Shown here in pieces: positions 25,070-32,845 of a stretch of 58,135 nucleotides of DNA. The position numbers and the translations under genes were made by a program. Under the pieces are notes generated by a model. The model searched no databases and was not told the DNA's origin. It saw only the letters and a program-made list of their open reading frames with translations. Every line of letters begins with the position of its first letter. The first letter of the stretch is position 1. This stretch comes from Rhodobium orientis (GTDB lineage Bacteria; Pseudomonadota; Alphaproteobacteria; Rhizobiales; Rhodobiaceae), in the NCBI RefSeq assembly GCF_003258835.1, contig NZ_NPEV01000016.1, positions 1 through 58,135 on the forward strand, read 5' to 3'.

Positions 25070-26667
25070 GATCCTGCCTCCGCCACTCCGGCTTCCGACG
25101 GCTCTGCGCTGGCGAGCGCGTGATAGAGCATGTCCTCGTCGACCTCTTCGGCATCGAACGTCTCGGCAATCCTGCCCTTGCGCATCACCATGATGCGGTC
25201 GCAGTTCTGCAGGAGTTCCGGAAGGTCGTCGCTGACGATGATGACACCCATGCCCTCGCCCGCGAGCTTCTGGATGATGCGGAAGATGGTGTCCTTGGAG
25301 CCGACATCGACGCCGACGGTCGGGCCGTGCAGGACGAACAGCTTGGGCTGGGTCGCAAGGCCGCGCCCGATCAGCACCCGCTGCTGGTTGCCGCCGGACA
25401 GCGACTGCACAGGGTTCTTCAGGTCGGCGGCGACGATGTGCAACTGCTCGGCAATCGCCTCGGACAGCTTGCGGCTTTCGCCGACATTGATCATGCCGAG
25501 GCGGTTCCTGATGCGGTCGAGGATCTGGACGACGATGTTGGCGCTGATCGGTTTTTCCAGGAACAGCCCTTCCGACAGGCGGTCCTCCGGCACATAGCCG
25601 ATGCCGGCGTCGATGGCATCGACCGGCTGCCGCAGCGCGACGGCCTTGCCGTCGACCCGGATCTCGCCGCCGTCTGCGGGTGTTACCCCGGCAAGCGCGC
25701 GGGCAAGCTCGTTGCGGCCGGAGTCGAGCAGGCCGGCGATGCCGAGGATCTCGCCCTTGGCGAGCGAAAAGCTGACATCGGCGAAATCCCGTCGGCGCCG
25801 CAGATCCTTGACCTCAAGCAGACCGGGCGCGCCGATATCGGCGCGGCGATAGCGCGAGGCATCGAGATGCCTGCCGGTCATCCAGAAGCTGAGTTCGTCC
25901 TTCTCGTGATCCTGAATGTCGCCTTCCTTCACCAGTTCGCCGTCGCGCAGGATGATGAAGTGGCCGCCGATCGACTTGGACTCGTCGAGCTTATGGGTAA
26001 CGAACAGGACGGCGACACCGCTTTCGCGCAACTGGCCGACGACGTCGATGAGGTTGTCCACCTCGCGCTTGGTCAGGGCCGAGGTCGGCTCGTCCATGAT
26101 GACGAGCTTGGCCTTGACGGCGATGGCCCGCGCGATCGCGACGAGCTGGCGGGTGGCGATGGGAAGCTCTTCCACCAGCAGCGAGCGGAACCCCGGGTCG
26201 GTCGGCAGGTTGACCGCCTCCAGAGCCTTGACGGCGGTGGCGTCGAGGCGGCTGCGGTCGATCTGCGACGACAGCCGGCCCTTGGCCTCGACCAGTTGCT
26301 GGGAGAGCGAAATGTTTTCGGTGACGGTGAGGTTCGGCAGCAGCGACAGGTCCTGGTAAACGGTCTCGATGCCCGCCGACAGCGCGCCGAGCGGCGTCAG
26401 CGAGGTGACCTCCCTGCCGTCGATGAGGATGCTGCCCTCGTCGGCCGGCTGCGCCCCGGAGATGATCTTGATCAGCGTGCTCTTGCCGCTGCCGTTCTCA
26501 CCCATCAGGTGATAGATCTGGCCGGCCTCGATCGTGGTGCTGACACCGCGCAGGGCATGGACACCGGCAAAGCGCTTGTGGATGCCGGAAAGCTCCAGAA
26601 ACGGCGTGGCGCCGGCCGTCGATGCGCTGCCCTCGGGCATGAGTGGAGAAATTGCGCTGCTATCCAT
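25066..26667 (-). CDS. Sugar ABC transporter ATPase (RbsA family), altered Walker B in domain 2
   Basis: 533 residues from ATG 26667; GTG 26676 and ATG 26640 are alternatives and none has a strong ribosome site. Two ATPase domains: the first has Walker A GENGSGKST (about 56-64) and an intact IMDEPTSAL; the second has the degenerate GLLDSGRNEL usual in the family and a full LSGGNQQ signature. Its Walker B, however, reads LHGPT (about 446-450), where most members have LDEPT, so both acidic residues are gone. I recall similar NGPT/HGPT forms in some polyol/tetritol transporters, so this may be a subfamily trait. It powers the importer of this operon. Confidence 0.9.
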   Translation of the reverse strand: MDSSAISPLMPEGSASTAGATPFLELSGIHKRFAGVHALRGVSTTIEAGQIYHLMGENGSGKSTLIKIISGAQPADEGSILIDGREVTSLTPLGALSAGIETVYQDLSLLPNLTVTENISLSQQLVEAKGRLSSQIDRSRLDATAVKALEAVNLPTDPGFRSLLVEELPIATRQLVAIARAIAVKAKLVIMDEPTSALTKREVDNLIDVVGQLRESGVAVLFVTHKLDESKSIGGHFIILRDGELVKEGDIQDHEKDELSFWMTGRHLDASRYRRADIGAPGLLEVKDLRRRRDFADVSFSLAKGEILGIAGLLDSGRNELARALAGVTPADGGEIRVDGKAVALRQPVDAIDAGIGYVPEDRLSEGLFLEKPISANIVVQILDRIRNRLGMINVGESRKLSEAIAEQLHIVAADLKNPVQSLSGGNQQRVLIGRGLATQPKLFVLHGPTVGVDVGSKDTIFRIIQKLAGEGMGVIIVSDDLPELLQNCDRIMVMRKGRIAETFDAEEVDEDMLYHALASAEPSEAGVAEAGS

Positions 26668-26758
26668 TCCAGGCACCCGGGAAATCCGGCTTTCTTGAGG
26701 TTCGGTTCGGGTGGCGAACCGCCGGCTGTTGTCCGGCGACAGCTCCCGGCCCGAAGGG

Positions 26759-26782
26759 CCTGCGGGGCGATTGCCCCGCAGG
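26759..26782 (-). other. Strong intercistronic hairpin between binding-protein and ATPase genes
   Basis: CCTGCGGGGC and GCCCCGCAGG form a perfect 10-bp stem with a GATT loop, 26 bases past the binding-protein stop. Weaker hairpins follow in the same gap (around 26702-26742). No U-run is present. The likely role is protection of the binding-protein message or partial termination, giving more binding protein than ATPase. Confidence 0.6.
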
Positions 26783-26808
26783 AGTTTGGCAAGGCGACTT
26801 CGGGAGGA

Positions 26809-27813
26809 TCAGAAGTCGTACTTGTCGAGGTTGTCCTTGTTGACGTCGATCCAGGCCTGGCCGGTCACGATGATGCCCTTGCCCGGACCCTTCTTCAGCT
26901 TCATGTTGGTGTAGCCGGGAACGCCGAGGTCCATGCCGTCGGTGAACTCTTCGCCGTCGATAAGCATCTTGGCGATCTTGTTCATGACGAAACCGGCGTC
27001 CTTCGGATCCCACAGGCTGATGCCGGTGACCGCACCGCTCTTCAGGTAGCGGCTGGTGTCGTTCGGCATGCCGATGCCGTAGACGCAGATCTTGCCGACG
27101 AGGCCGGCTTCCTCAAGCGCGCGGCCGATGCCGATCGGATCCACCGCGGAACCGCCCTGGATACCCTTCAGGTCCGGGTACTTCTTCAGGAGTTCCTTGG
27201 TCTTGTTGTAGGCGGTGTTGGCGTCGTTGAAGGACTCGTTCTTCGGCGAGACGAGCTTCATGTCGGGGTATTTTTCCGCAGCATTGGCCGCCGAGGCGTC
27301 GGCCCACTGGACGTGGGTCAGGCTGCCGAGCGAGCCGACGAAGCTCGTCCAGGTGCCCTTCTTGCCCATGCAGTCGGCGAGCTGATCGTTGAAGTGCGCG
27401 CCGAAGGCGGCGTTGTCGAACGCCTCCATATCGACCTGGGTGTTCTTCAGGTTGTCGGCCTCGTGCGTCATCACCTTGATGCCGCGATCCATAGCGCGCT
27501 TCAGCACACCTTCCAGCATCGGCGGGTCGAACGGCACGACGGCGATGGCATCGACGTTCTTGGCGATCAGGTCTTCGATGAGGCGGACCTGCTGGGCGGC
27601 GTCCGCCTTGCCCGGGCCGATCTCGTTGGTGGTCACGCCGTCGGTCTCTTCGCCGTACTGGACGACGCCCTCGTCCATGCGGGTGAACCAGGTCTCACCG
27701 GCGAGCTTGACGACGGTGGTGATCTGCACGTCATCGGCCGCAGCAAGGCTGCTTGTGCCGACCATGGCGCCGAGCGCGACAGCGCTAAGAGCGAGTTTTT
27801 TCCATAAGGTCAT
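26809..27813 (-). CDS. Sugar ABC transporter substrate-binding protein (RbsB/LsrB-like)
   Basis: 334 residues with a Sec signal (cleavage near ALAA/D at about 26). Periplasmic-binding-protein type I fold; segments such as RLIEDLIAKNVDAIAVVPFDPPML and GSAVDPIGIGRALEEAGL resemble the autoinducer-2/rhamnose-binding group (LsrB/RhaS). It sits between two permease genes and after dhaK-dhaL. With the tetrulose-type enzymes of the module, a four- or five-carbon polyol or ketose is a reasonable ligand; this is inference. Confidence 0.88.
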   Translation of the reverse strand: MTLWKKLALSAVALGAMVGTSSLAAADDVQITTVVKLAGETWFTRMDEGVVQYGEETDGVTTNEIGPGKADAAQQVRLIEDLIAKNVDAIAVVPFDPPMLEGVLKRAMDRGIKVMTHEADNLKNTQVDMEAFDNAAFGAHFNDQLADCMGKKGTWTSFVGSLGSLTHVQWADASAANAAEKYPDMKLVSPKNESFNDANTAYNKTKELLKKYPDLKGIQGGSAVDPIGIGRALEEAGLVGKICVYGIGMPNDTSRYLKSGAVTGISLWDPKDAGFVMNKIAKMLIDGEEFTDGMDLGVPGYTNMKLKKGPGKGIIVTGQAWIDVNKDNLDKYDF

Positions 27814-27887
27814 CTGTTTTTCCTTCCTCTCCTATGAACCCTCTTTCTTCATTGGTGTGCACAAGAGGGCGAGTGCGCTGAGCCTTG

Positions 27888-28871
27888 CTATCCGCCGGGT
27901 TTGGTCTGCGGCGAAAGCAGGGTTCGAAAGTCGAATCTCGAAACCGCCAGGAAAATCAGCAGCAGCAGCCCCCAGGCGAAATCCCGGAAGAAGTTCGAGA
28001 TGTTGAGAAAGTTGAACATGCTGGAGAGCATCTGCAGGGCCGATGCCGACAGCACCACGCAGGTGATCTTGCCGTAGCCGCCGGTCGGCCGGACGCCGGC
28101 CATGACGGCGATCAGGATCGCGATCAGCACGTAGGAGGTGCCGTAGTCCCACTTCACGCTGGAAATCCGGGCGGCGATGATGAAGCCGGCGACCGATGCC
28201 AGAACGCTCGACAGCGTATAGGCCGTCATCAGCAGGCGCTTCTGGTTGAAGCCGGCAAAGCGCGCCGCCTTGGCATTGCTGCCGAGCATGTAGAGGCGCA
28301 TGCCGAAGGGGGCGAAGCGCAGGGACGCACCGATCGCGATGGCGATACCCAGGAACACGGCAAAGCAGATCGGCACGCCGAGGATCGGCGTATGGATGAA
28401 GTTGTCGAGCGGCTCGATATAGCCGAGGCGCACGCCGGAGCCGTTGGTCAGCACGACGCTGACGCCGGTGAAGGCGAGCGAGGTGCCGAGCGTGGCGATG
28501 ATCGGCGTCAGCCCGGCGCGCGAGATGAGAAGGCCGTTGACGAGGCCGCAGGCGAGCCCGACGACGAGGCAGACGCCGGCAAAGACGAAGGCATAGGCCA
28601 TCGGCAGTTCGTCCGGCGAGACCATCATCGGCACGAGAAGCGCGGAGACGATGCCGGCAAGGTTCGCCACCGCGATGCCCGACAGGTCGATGCCGCCATT
28701 GCCGGAGATCATCGCCAGCGTGACGCCGATGGCGAGGAGGCCCAGCTCCGGGATCTGCGTCGCCATCGACTGCAGATTGTAGATGTTGATGAAGTTCTGG
28801 CCGGCAATCGCCACGGCCGCGACCAGCACCAACGCGTTCAGCGCGACAAGAAAGTTCAGTTGGCGATCCAT
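27888..28871 (-). CDS. Sugar ABC transporter permease (RbsC family), second subunit
   Basis: 327 residues, RbsC-type, with GNGGIDLSGIAVANLAGIVSA, GSNAKAARFAGFN, and a C-terminal GGYGKITCVVLSASALQML. It is clearly different in sequence from the permease at 24041, which supports a heterodimeric channel. It lies 54 bases after dhaL and 74 before the binding-protein gene, all on the minus strand. Confidence 0.88.
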   Translation of the reverse strand: MDRQLNFLVALNALVLVAAVAIAGQNFINIYNLQSMATQIPELGLLAIGVTLAMISGNGGIDLSGIAVANLAGIVSALLVPMMVSPDELPMAYAFVFAGVCLVVGLACGLVNGLLISRAGLTPIIATLGTSLAFTGVSVVLTNGSGVRLGYIEPLDNFIHTPILGVPICFAVFLGIAIAIGASLRFAPFGMRLYMLGSNAKAARFAGFNQKRLLMTAYTLSSVLASVAGFIIAARISSVKWDYGTSYVLIAILIAVMAGVRPTGGYGKITCVVLSASALQMLSSMFNFLNISNFFRDFAWGLLLLIFLAVSRFDFRTLLSPQTKPGG

Positions 28872-28925
28872 CTCGTCCCTCGCTTGTCCTGCCCGTCGGC
28901 GTGGTCGCGTGTCGGCATCACCGGT

Positions 28926-29579
28926 TCAGCTCCCCGCCGCTGCGAGCTTTTCTTTGGCGTCGGTCGCCAGCACCTTGAGGATCAGCGCGCAGGAGGTCGC
29001 CCCGGCATCGAGGACGCCGATGGAGCGCTCGCCGAGGCGGCTTGCGCGCCCGACCCGGGCGGTCATTTCCTTGGTACTGTCGCGGCCCTTTTCCGCGGCG
29101 ACGACCAGAGCGTCGAGCGCTTCGCTAAAGGACTTGCCGTCGGCGAGCGCGCCGTTGAAGGCGGCGAGCGCCGGAACCAGCGCATCGAGCAGCGTCTTGT
29201 CGCCGACCTGGGCCGAGCCGATGGACTGGATGCCGTCGAGCCCGCTCGCCAGCATGGCGGCGAACAGCTTCGCGTCGATCTCGTCCTTGCCCTCGATGGT
29301 TTCCGCGCATTGCATGAACAAGACACCGTAGAGCGGGCCCATGGAGCCGCCGATTTCCGTCAACAGCACGGTGCCGAGCGTGTCCAGGGCCGCGGCGAGC
29401 GACATGTCGTTGCCGCGAATGCGCTCGGCCGCCATGGTGAAGCCCTTGGCCATGTTCACGCCATGGTCGCCGTCGCCGATCTTGCCGTCGATGTCGCTGA
29501 GATAGCCGCGGTTCTTGACGATCTCGTCGGCCATATCGAGGACGATGTCGCCGGCGGAAGCGTTCGCGAATGTCTGCAT
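28926..29579 (-). CDS. dhaL: Dihydroxyacetone-kinase-type subunit DhaL (nucleotide-binding)
   Basis: 217 residues from ATG 29579, chosen because GGAGGAGG lies five bases upstream. The Mg-nucleotide motif GDGDHG (Asp 36, Asp 38) and GGSMGPLYG, GDKTLLDAL and RSIGVLDAGATS are all present. It accepts or holds ATP and passes phosphate to the ketose bound by DhaK (29597). No DhaM-like PTS protein is encoded here, so direct ATP use, as in erythrulose kinases, is likely. It is 17 bases downstream of dhaK. Confidence 0.9.
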   Translation of the reverse strand: MQTFANASAGDIVLDMADEIVKNRGYLSDIDGKIGDGDHGVNMAKGFTMAAERIRGNDMSLAAALDTLGTVLLTEIGGSMGPLYGVLFMQCAETIEGKDEIDAKLFAAMLASGLDGIQSIGSAQVGDKTLLDALVPALAAFNGALADGKSFSEALDALVVAAEKGRDSTKEMTARVGRASRLGERSIGVLDAGATSCALILKVLATDAKEKLAAAGS

Positions 29580-29596
29580 GCCTGCCTCCTCCGCGC

Positions 29597-30595
29597 TCAC
29601 AGCAGCCGCGCCGGACATCTGACGTCGACGTCCAGCAGGCGCTTCATTTCATCGTCCAGCGCCATCACCGTCAGCGTCGCGCCGACCATGTCGAGCGAGG
29701 TGAAGTAGTTGCCGACATAGGTCTTGTGGATGGTGATGCCGCGCGCCGCGATTTCCTCTGAGATGGCGTCATTGAGGATGTAGAGCTCGTCGAGCGGCGT
29801 CGCGCCGAGGCCGGAGATCAGCACGGCAACTTCCGCGCCCTCCTCAAGGCCGTGGTCGTCGAGCACGATATTGGCCATCTCCTTGCCGACCTCGGCCGCG
29901 GTCTTCAGCGGCTCGACGCGCACGCCCGGCTCGCCGTGGTGGCCGATGCCGACTTCCATGGTGTCGGGCTCGATGGAGAAATTCGGATGTCCGACCGCCG
30001 GCAGCGTGCACGGCGCCAGGCCGACGCCGACGGAGCGGCAACTGTCGATCGCCTTCTGCGCGGTCTCGCGAACCTCTTCCAGGCTCGCCCCTTCGGCGGC
30101 CTTGGCCCCACCGCACTTCCACATGAAGATTTCGCCGGCAACGCCGCGGCGCTTCTCGCGCTCGTCGGGAGCGGCCGAGCAGACGTCGTCATTGGCAACG
30201 ACGGTGGCGATCTCGATGCCTTCCTTGGCGGCCAGCTTGATCGCCATTTTGACGTTCATGTTGTCGCCGGCGTAGTTGCCGTAGAGGCAGACGACACCCT
30301 TGCCGGAATTGCACGCCTTGGCGGCGTCGAGGAAGCTCTTGGCGGTCGGCGAGGAGAACAGTTCGCCGACGGCGACCGCGTCCAGGAGGTTCTGCCCGGT
30401 ATATCCCAGGAAGGCCGGCTCGTGCCCGGAACCGCCGCCGGTGATCACCCCGACCTTGCCGTCGACCGGCGCATCCTTTGCGACGATGACGCGCGAATTT
30501 TCCTCAGAGAGGCGGACGATATCGGCATGGGCCTTGACGAAGCCCTTGAGGGTATCCTCGACAACCTCATCCGGATCGTTGACGAAACGCTGCAT
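29597..30595 (-). CDS. dhaK: Dihydroxyacetone/erythrulose-kinase-type subunit DhaK
   Basis: 332 residues. All residues used by E. coli DhaK are in place: GGGSGHEP with His 58, YGNYAGD with Asp 111, and GIGHHGEPGV with His 220, which forms a hemiaminal with the keto group of the substrate. With DhaL (28926) it phosphorylates a short ketose. It is the first gene of a seven-gene leftward operon with a sugar ABC importer. Next to an EryI-type isomerase this favours a ketotetrose (D- or L-erythrulose) over dihydroxyacetone, but sequence alone does not settle it. Confidence 0.9.
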   Translation of the reverse strand: MQRFVNDPDEVVEDTLKGFVKAHADIVRLSEENSRVIVAKDAPVDGKVGVITGGGSGHEPAFLGYTGQNLLDAVAVGELFSSPTAKSFLDAAKACNSGKGVVCLYGNYAGDNMNVKMAIKLAAKEGIEIATVVANDDVCSAAPDEREKRRGVAGEIFMWKCGGAKAAEGASLEEVRETAQKAIDSCRSVGVGLAPCTLPAVGHPNFSIEPDTMEVGIGHHGEPGVRVEPLKTAAEVGKEMANIVLDDHGLEEGAEVAVLISGLGATPLDELYILNDAISEEIAARGITIHKTYVGNYFTSLDMVGATLTVMALDDEMKRLLDVDVRCPARLL

Positions 30596-30871
30596 TGCGC
30601 CTTCCCATTTCCTCGGATCAGTCGATCAGTCGGTTGTTGTGGAGATGAAGCCGGCCGGCACCGCCCCGGGAGCCATCCGCGCGGCGACGCGGCCCGCGCC
30701 GGCGCCCGCCATCGGACGGAACCATCGCCGACGGGCGGGAGACGATCCCGCCGCCGCGGGCCGCGGTCGGCCGCTCGGCTTTGAAAAGGGGTCCCATTCG
30801 ACTTCCTCCCATCCGCCCTGGCCTGTCGGCCCTGCGGATTCGTCTCGTCAGCCCGTTCTTGTTGTTCGCTG

Positions 30872-30909
30872 ACATTGACAATGTTCGTCTCATTGCTGAC
30901 ATTTGTCAA
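30872..30909 (-). promoter_or_regulatory. Promoter of dhaK operon overlapped by two palindromic operators
   Basis: On the minus strand TTGACA (30909-30904) and GAACAT (30886-30881) are 17 bases apart, a reasonable sigma-70 promoter for the leftward operon. A perfect palindrome ACATTG-A-CAATGT (30872-30884) covers the -10 and TGACA-TT-TGTCA (30897-30908) covers the -35. This layout fits repression by the DeoR or SorC-type regulator encoded to the right. Transcript start has not been seen, so the promoter call is inference. Confidence 0.55.
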
Positions 30910-31009
30910 CAGCGCGTTTTCACGGTCAAAACGCCGCAGCGCCTACGCCAACTGGCAAACGCGGCCGAATCCCCCGCTTTCAGCTATTTGAAGGCCGAAA
31001 TATCAATGA

Positions 31010-31027
31010 ATGTGAGGAAATTCACAT
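31010..31027 (+). promoter_or_regulatory. Crp-type site, perfect TGTGA-N6-TCACA
   Basis: ATGTGA-GGAAAT-TCACAT is fully symmetrical in its arms and matches the enterobacterial Crp consensus exactly. It lies 135 bases before eryI. Rhizobial Crp-like proteins often use other sequences, so this may instead be an operator of the local DeoR or SorC regulator. Confidence 0.45.
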
Positions 31028-31056
31028 CCTGATGTTGTTTTCGCGCGCCTGATGTT
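31028..31056. repeat. Direct repeat of CCTGATGTT, 20 bases apart
   Basis: CCTGATGTT occurs at 31028-31036 and 31048-31056. The 20-base period is close to two helical turns, so a protein could bind both on one face. It directly follows the Crp-type palindrome and lies about 105 bases before eryI. Confidence 0.4.
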
Positions 31057-31161
31057 ACATCTATGTTCTGTTGACGGCTCACGGCGGCCGGAGATCGCCG
31101 CGCGGCACGCAGGACGGCGCCGCCCGAACATCCGGCTCGATCTGCAAGGAAAGGACATCCC

Positions 31162-31635
31162 GTGAAGGTGGCAGTTGCAGGCGACAGCGCGGGCGAAGGC
31201 CTGGCGCACATTCTCGCCGAATACCTCAAGGCGAATAAGTCGAACCTGGAGGTTTTCGAGGTCTCACACACCGAGAACGGCCCCGATCCGTTCTACGCCA
31301 ATATGGCCGACCGCGTCGCATCGGCGGTCATGGACGGAACCTACGACCGGGCGATCCTCATCTGCGGCACCGGCATCGGCGTGTGCATCAGCGCCAACAA
31401 GGTGCCGGGCATCCGCGCCGCGCTGACCCACGACACCTATTCCGCCCAGCGCGCGGCCCTGTCGAACAACGCCCAGATCATCACCATGGGCGCCCGAGTC
31501 ATCGGCGTCGAGCACGCCAAGGTGATCGCCGATACCTATCTTGGACTTGCCGAAAGCTTCGACCCCAACGGGCCGTCCGCCAAGAACGTCGAGGCCATCG
31601 ACGGCATCGACGTCAAATACGAAAAGGCGTCCTAG
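31162..31635 (+). CDS. eryI: EryI/DerI-type D-erythrulose-4-phosphate isomerase (RpiB/LacAB family)
   Basis: 157 residues. RpiB fold with AGDSAGEG at the start, [13 protein letters not shown] (Cys 68) and [27 protein letters not shown]. In ribose-5-phosphate isomerase B a histidine (E. coli His 99) opens the sugar ring; the aligned position here is in SNNAQ and is Asn. Tetrulose phosphates cannot form that ring, so this fits the EryI/DerI group that converts D-erythrulose 4-phosphate to D-erythrose 4-phosphate. In Brucella the homologue lies with a DeoR gene, as here. GTG start with AAAGGA upstream. It heads the rightward operon. Confidence 0.78.
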   Translation: MKVAVAGDSAGEGLAHILAEYLKANKSNLEVFEVSHTENGPDPFYANMADRVASAVMDGTYDRAILICGTGIGVCISANKVPGIRAALTHDTYSAQRAALSNNAQIITMGARVIGVEHAKVIADTYLGLAESFDPNGPSAKNVEAIDGIDVKYEKAS

Positions 31636-31820
31636 GGCCCAATCGCGCCTGCAGAGCGGCGGAAACTCTACGCATTACCGGGCTGGACCCGTCGGATCCG
31701 ACCGGGACGCCAGTGCCGCACGCGATGGGGCGCAAGCGCGCATGTCGCATTTACCGTCGCGTGTGTTAGCGTCTGAGCGTGCAATCCGTGCCGTGCCTTT
31801 CGGCCGATGGACCCGACGCG

Positions 31821-32627
31821 ATGCAGGATGACAGCGACGCGACCGAAAGCGTGAAGCTGCCCGCCGGCCCCGGCGAGCGGCGCAAGGCGCTGCTGGATTA
31901 TCTGCTGCCGGCCGGCTCGGCCCAGGTCGACGAACTCGCCAGCCATTTCGGCGTCAGCCGGATGACCGTCCACCGGGATCTGAAAATCCTTGAGGATCAA
32001 GGCATCGTCCGCCGCGTCCATGGCGGCGTCACGGTCCACTCCTCGAACCTTGAAGACAGCACCTTCCTCTACCGCTCGCTGCTTGCGGACGCGGAAAAGG
32101 ACGCGCTGGCGCGCGCCGCCGTCCAGCTCGTGGAGCCGGGCCAGGCCGTCATCCTCGACGATTCCACCACCGTGCTGCACATGGCGTCCCACATCGTCGC
32201 CCGCAAACCGTTGACGGTGATCTCGAGCGGCCTGTCCGCAATCGAACGGCTGAAGGACGCCCACGGCATCGAGACGATCTGCCTCGGCGGCCACTACAAC
32301 GCCCGCTTCAACGCGTTTTTCGGCTATTTCTGCGAGCAGGCCATCGGCTCCCTGCGCGCCGACATCCTTTTCATGTCCACATCGACCGTCCTCGGCGCCA
32401 CCGCCTATCACCAGCAGGAGGAGATCGTCAAAACCAAGCGCGCGCTGATGAACGCCGCCGACAAGACGGTCCTGATGATCGACAGCTCCAAATTCGGCAA
32501 GACGGCGCTGATCAAGCTCGCCGGCCTCACCGAATTCGACCAGGTCATCACCGACAGCGGCATCGCGCCGGACGACGCGGAGGCCTTGCGACAGGCGGGC
32601 GTGCACCTGCGCGTGGTGGAGGTCTAG
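31821..32627 (+). CDS. DeoR-family transcriptional regulator
   Basis: 268 residues from ATG 31821; GTG 31779 is an alternative and neither has a clear ribosome site. The N-terminal HTH (VDELASHFGVSRMTVHRDLKILEDQGIVRRVHGG) is classic DeoR, followed by the sugar-phosphate-binding domain with ILDDSTTVLHMASHI and FMSTSTVLGATAYHQQE. DeoR proteins usually repress and are released by a sugar phosphate, here perhaps erythrulose 4-phosphate. Placed 185 bases after eryI, as in the Brucella deoR-eryH-eryI group, though no triosephosphate-isomerase-like eryH is present here. Confidence 0.87.
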   Translation: MQDDSDATESVKLPAGPGERRKALLDYLLPAGSAQVDELASHFGVSRMTVHRDLKILEDQGIVRRVHGGVTVHSSNLEDSTFLYRSLLADAEKDALARAAVQLVEPGQAVILDDSTTVLHMASHIVARKPLTVISSGLSAIERLKDAHGIETICLGGHYNARFNAFFGYFCEQAIGSLRADILFMSTSTVLGATAYHQQEEIVKTKRALMNAADKTVLMIDSSKFGKTALIKLAGLTEFDQVITDSGIAPDDAEALRQAGVHLRVVEV

Positions 32628-32684
32628 AACCGTGTTGGCAGGCTGCGGCACCGCCCGCGATATACAACTTCTACAAGAAAAACC

Positions 32685-32698
32685 TCGACACATGTCGA
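32685..32698. promoter_or_regulatory. Palindrome upstream of the sorC-dhaK fusion
   Basis: TCGACA-CA-TGTCGA has perfect six-base arms. It lies 148 bases before the chosen start of the fusion gene, in an AT-richer stretch of a 218-base gap. It is a likely operator for autoregulation by the SorC domain or for the DeoR protein. Confidence 0.45.
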
Positions 32699-32845
32699 AA
32701 AGTCGTTGAACTATGATGTCAAAGGCTGAGCCGCGCTGCTATCATCTGCCGGGTGGTCGAAACACAACGGACCCTGAAGCGAGATACCGGTGATATGTCG
32801 ACTCGTGTATCGTCACCGCTGCGCAAAGCGAGCGTAGGACGCCCG

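Larger units (their letters stand above)
30596..31161. other. 566-base divergent control region between dhaK and eryI
   Basis: No credible gene is present. From 30596 to about 30840 the sequence is GC-rich leader of the dhaK operon. From 30860 to 31060 it is AT-richer and dense with symmetrical elements described separately (30872-30909, 31010-31027, 31028-31056). The eryI start at 31162 has AAGGAAAGGA upstream. Candidates for binding here are the DeoR protein (31821), the SorC-DhaK protein (32846) and a Crp-type activator. Confidence 0.7.

Noticed and set aside
25120-27807. Open frame of 895 codons on the plus strand
   Set aside because: It mirrors the ABC ATPase and binding-protein genes on the other strand, has no ribosome site or domain, and spans their intergenic hairpins.
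29597-30595. PTS-dependent dihydroxyacetone kinase system (DhaKLM)
   Set aside because: No DhaM/EIIA-Man-like protein or DhaR regulator is encoded in the window, and the neighbouring isomerase points to a ketotetrose.
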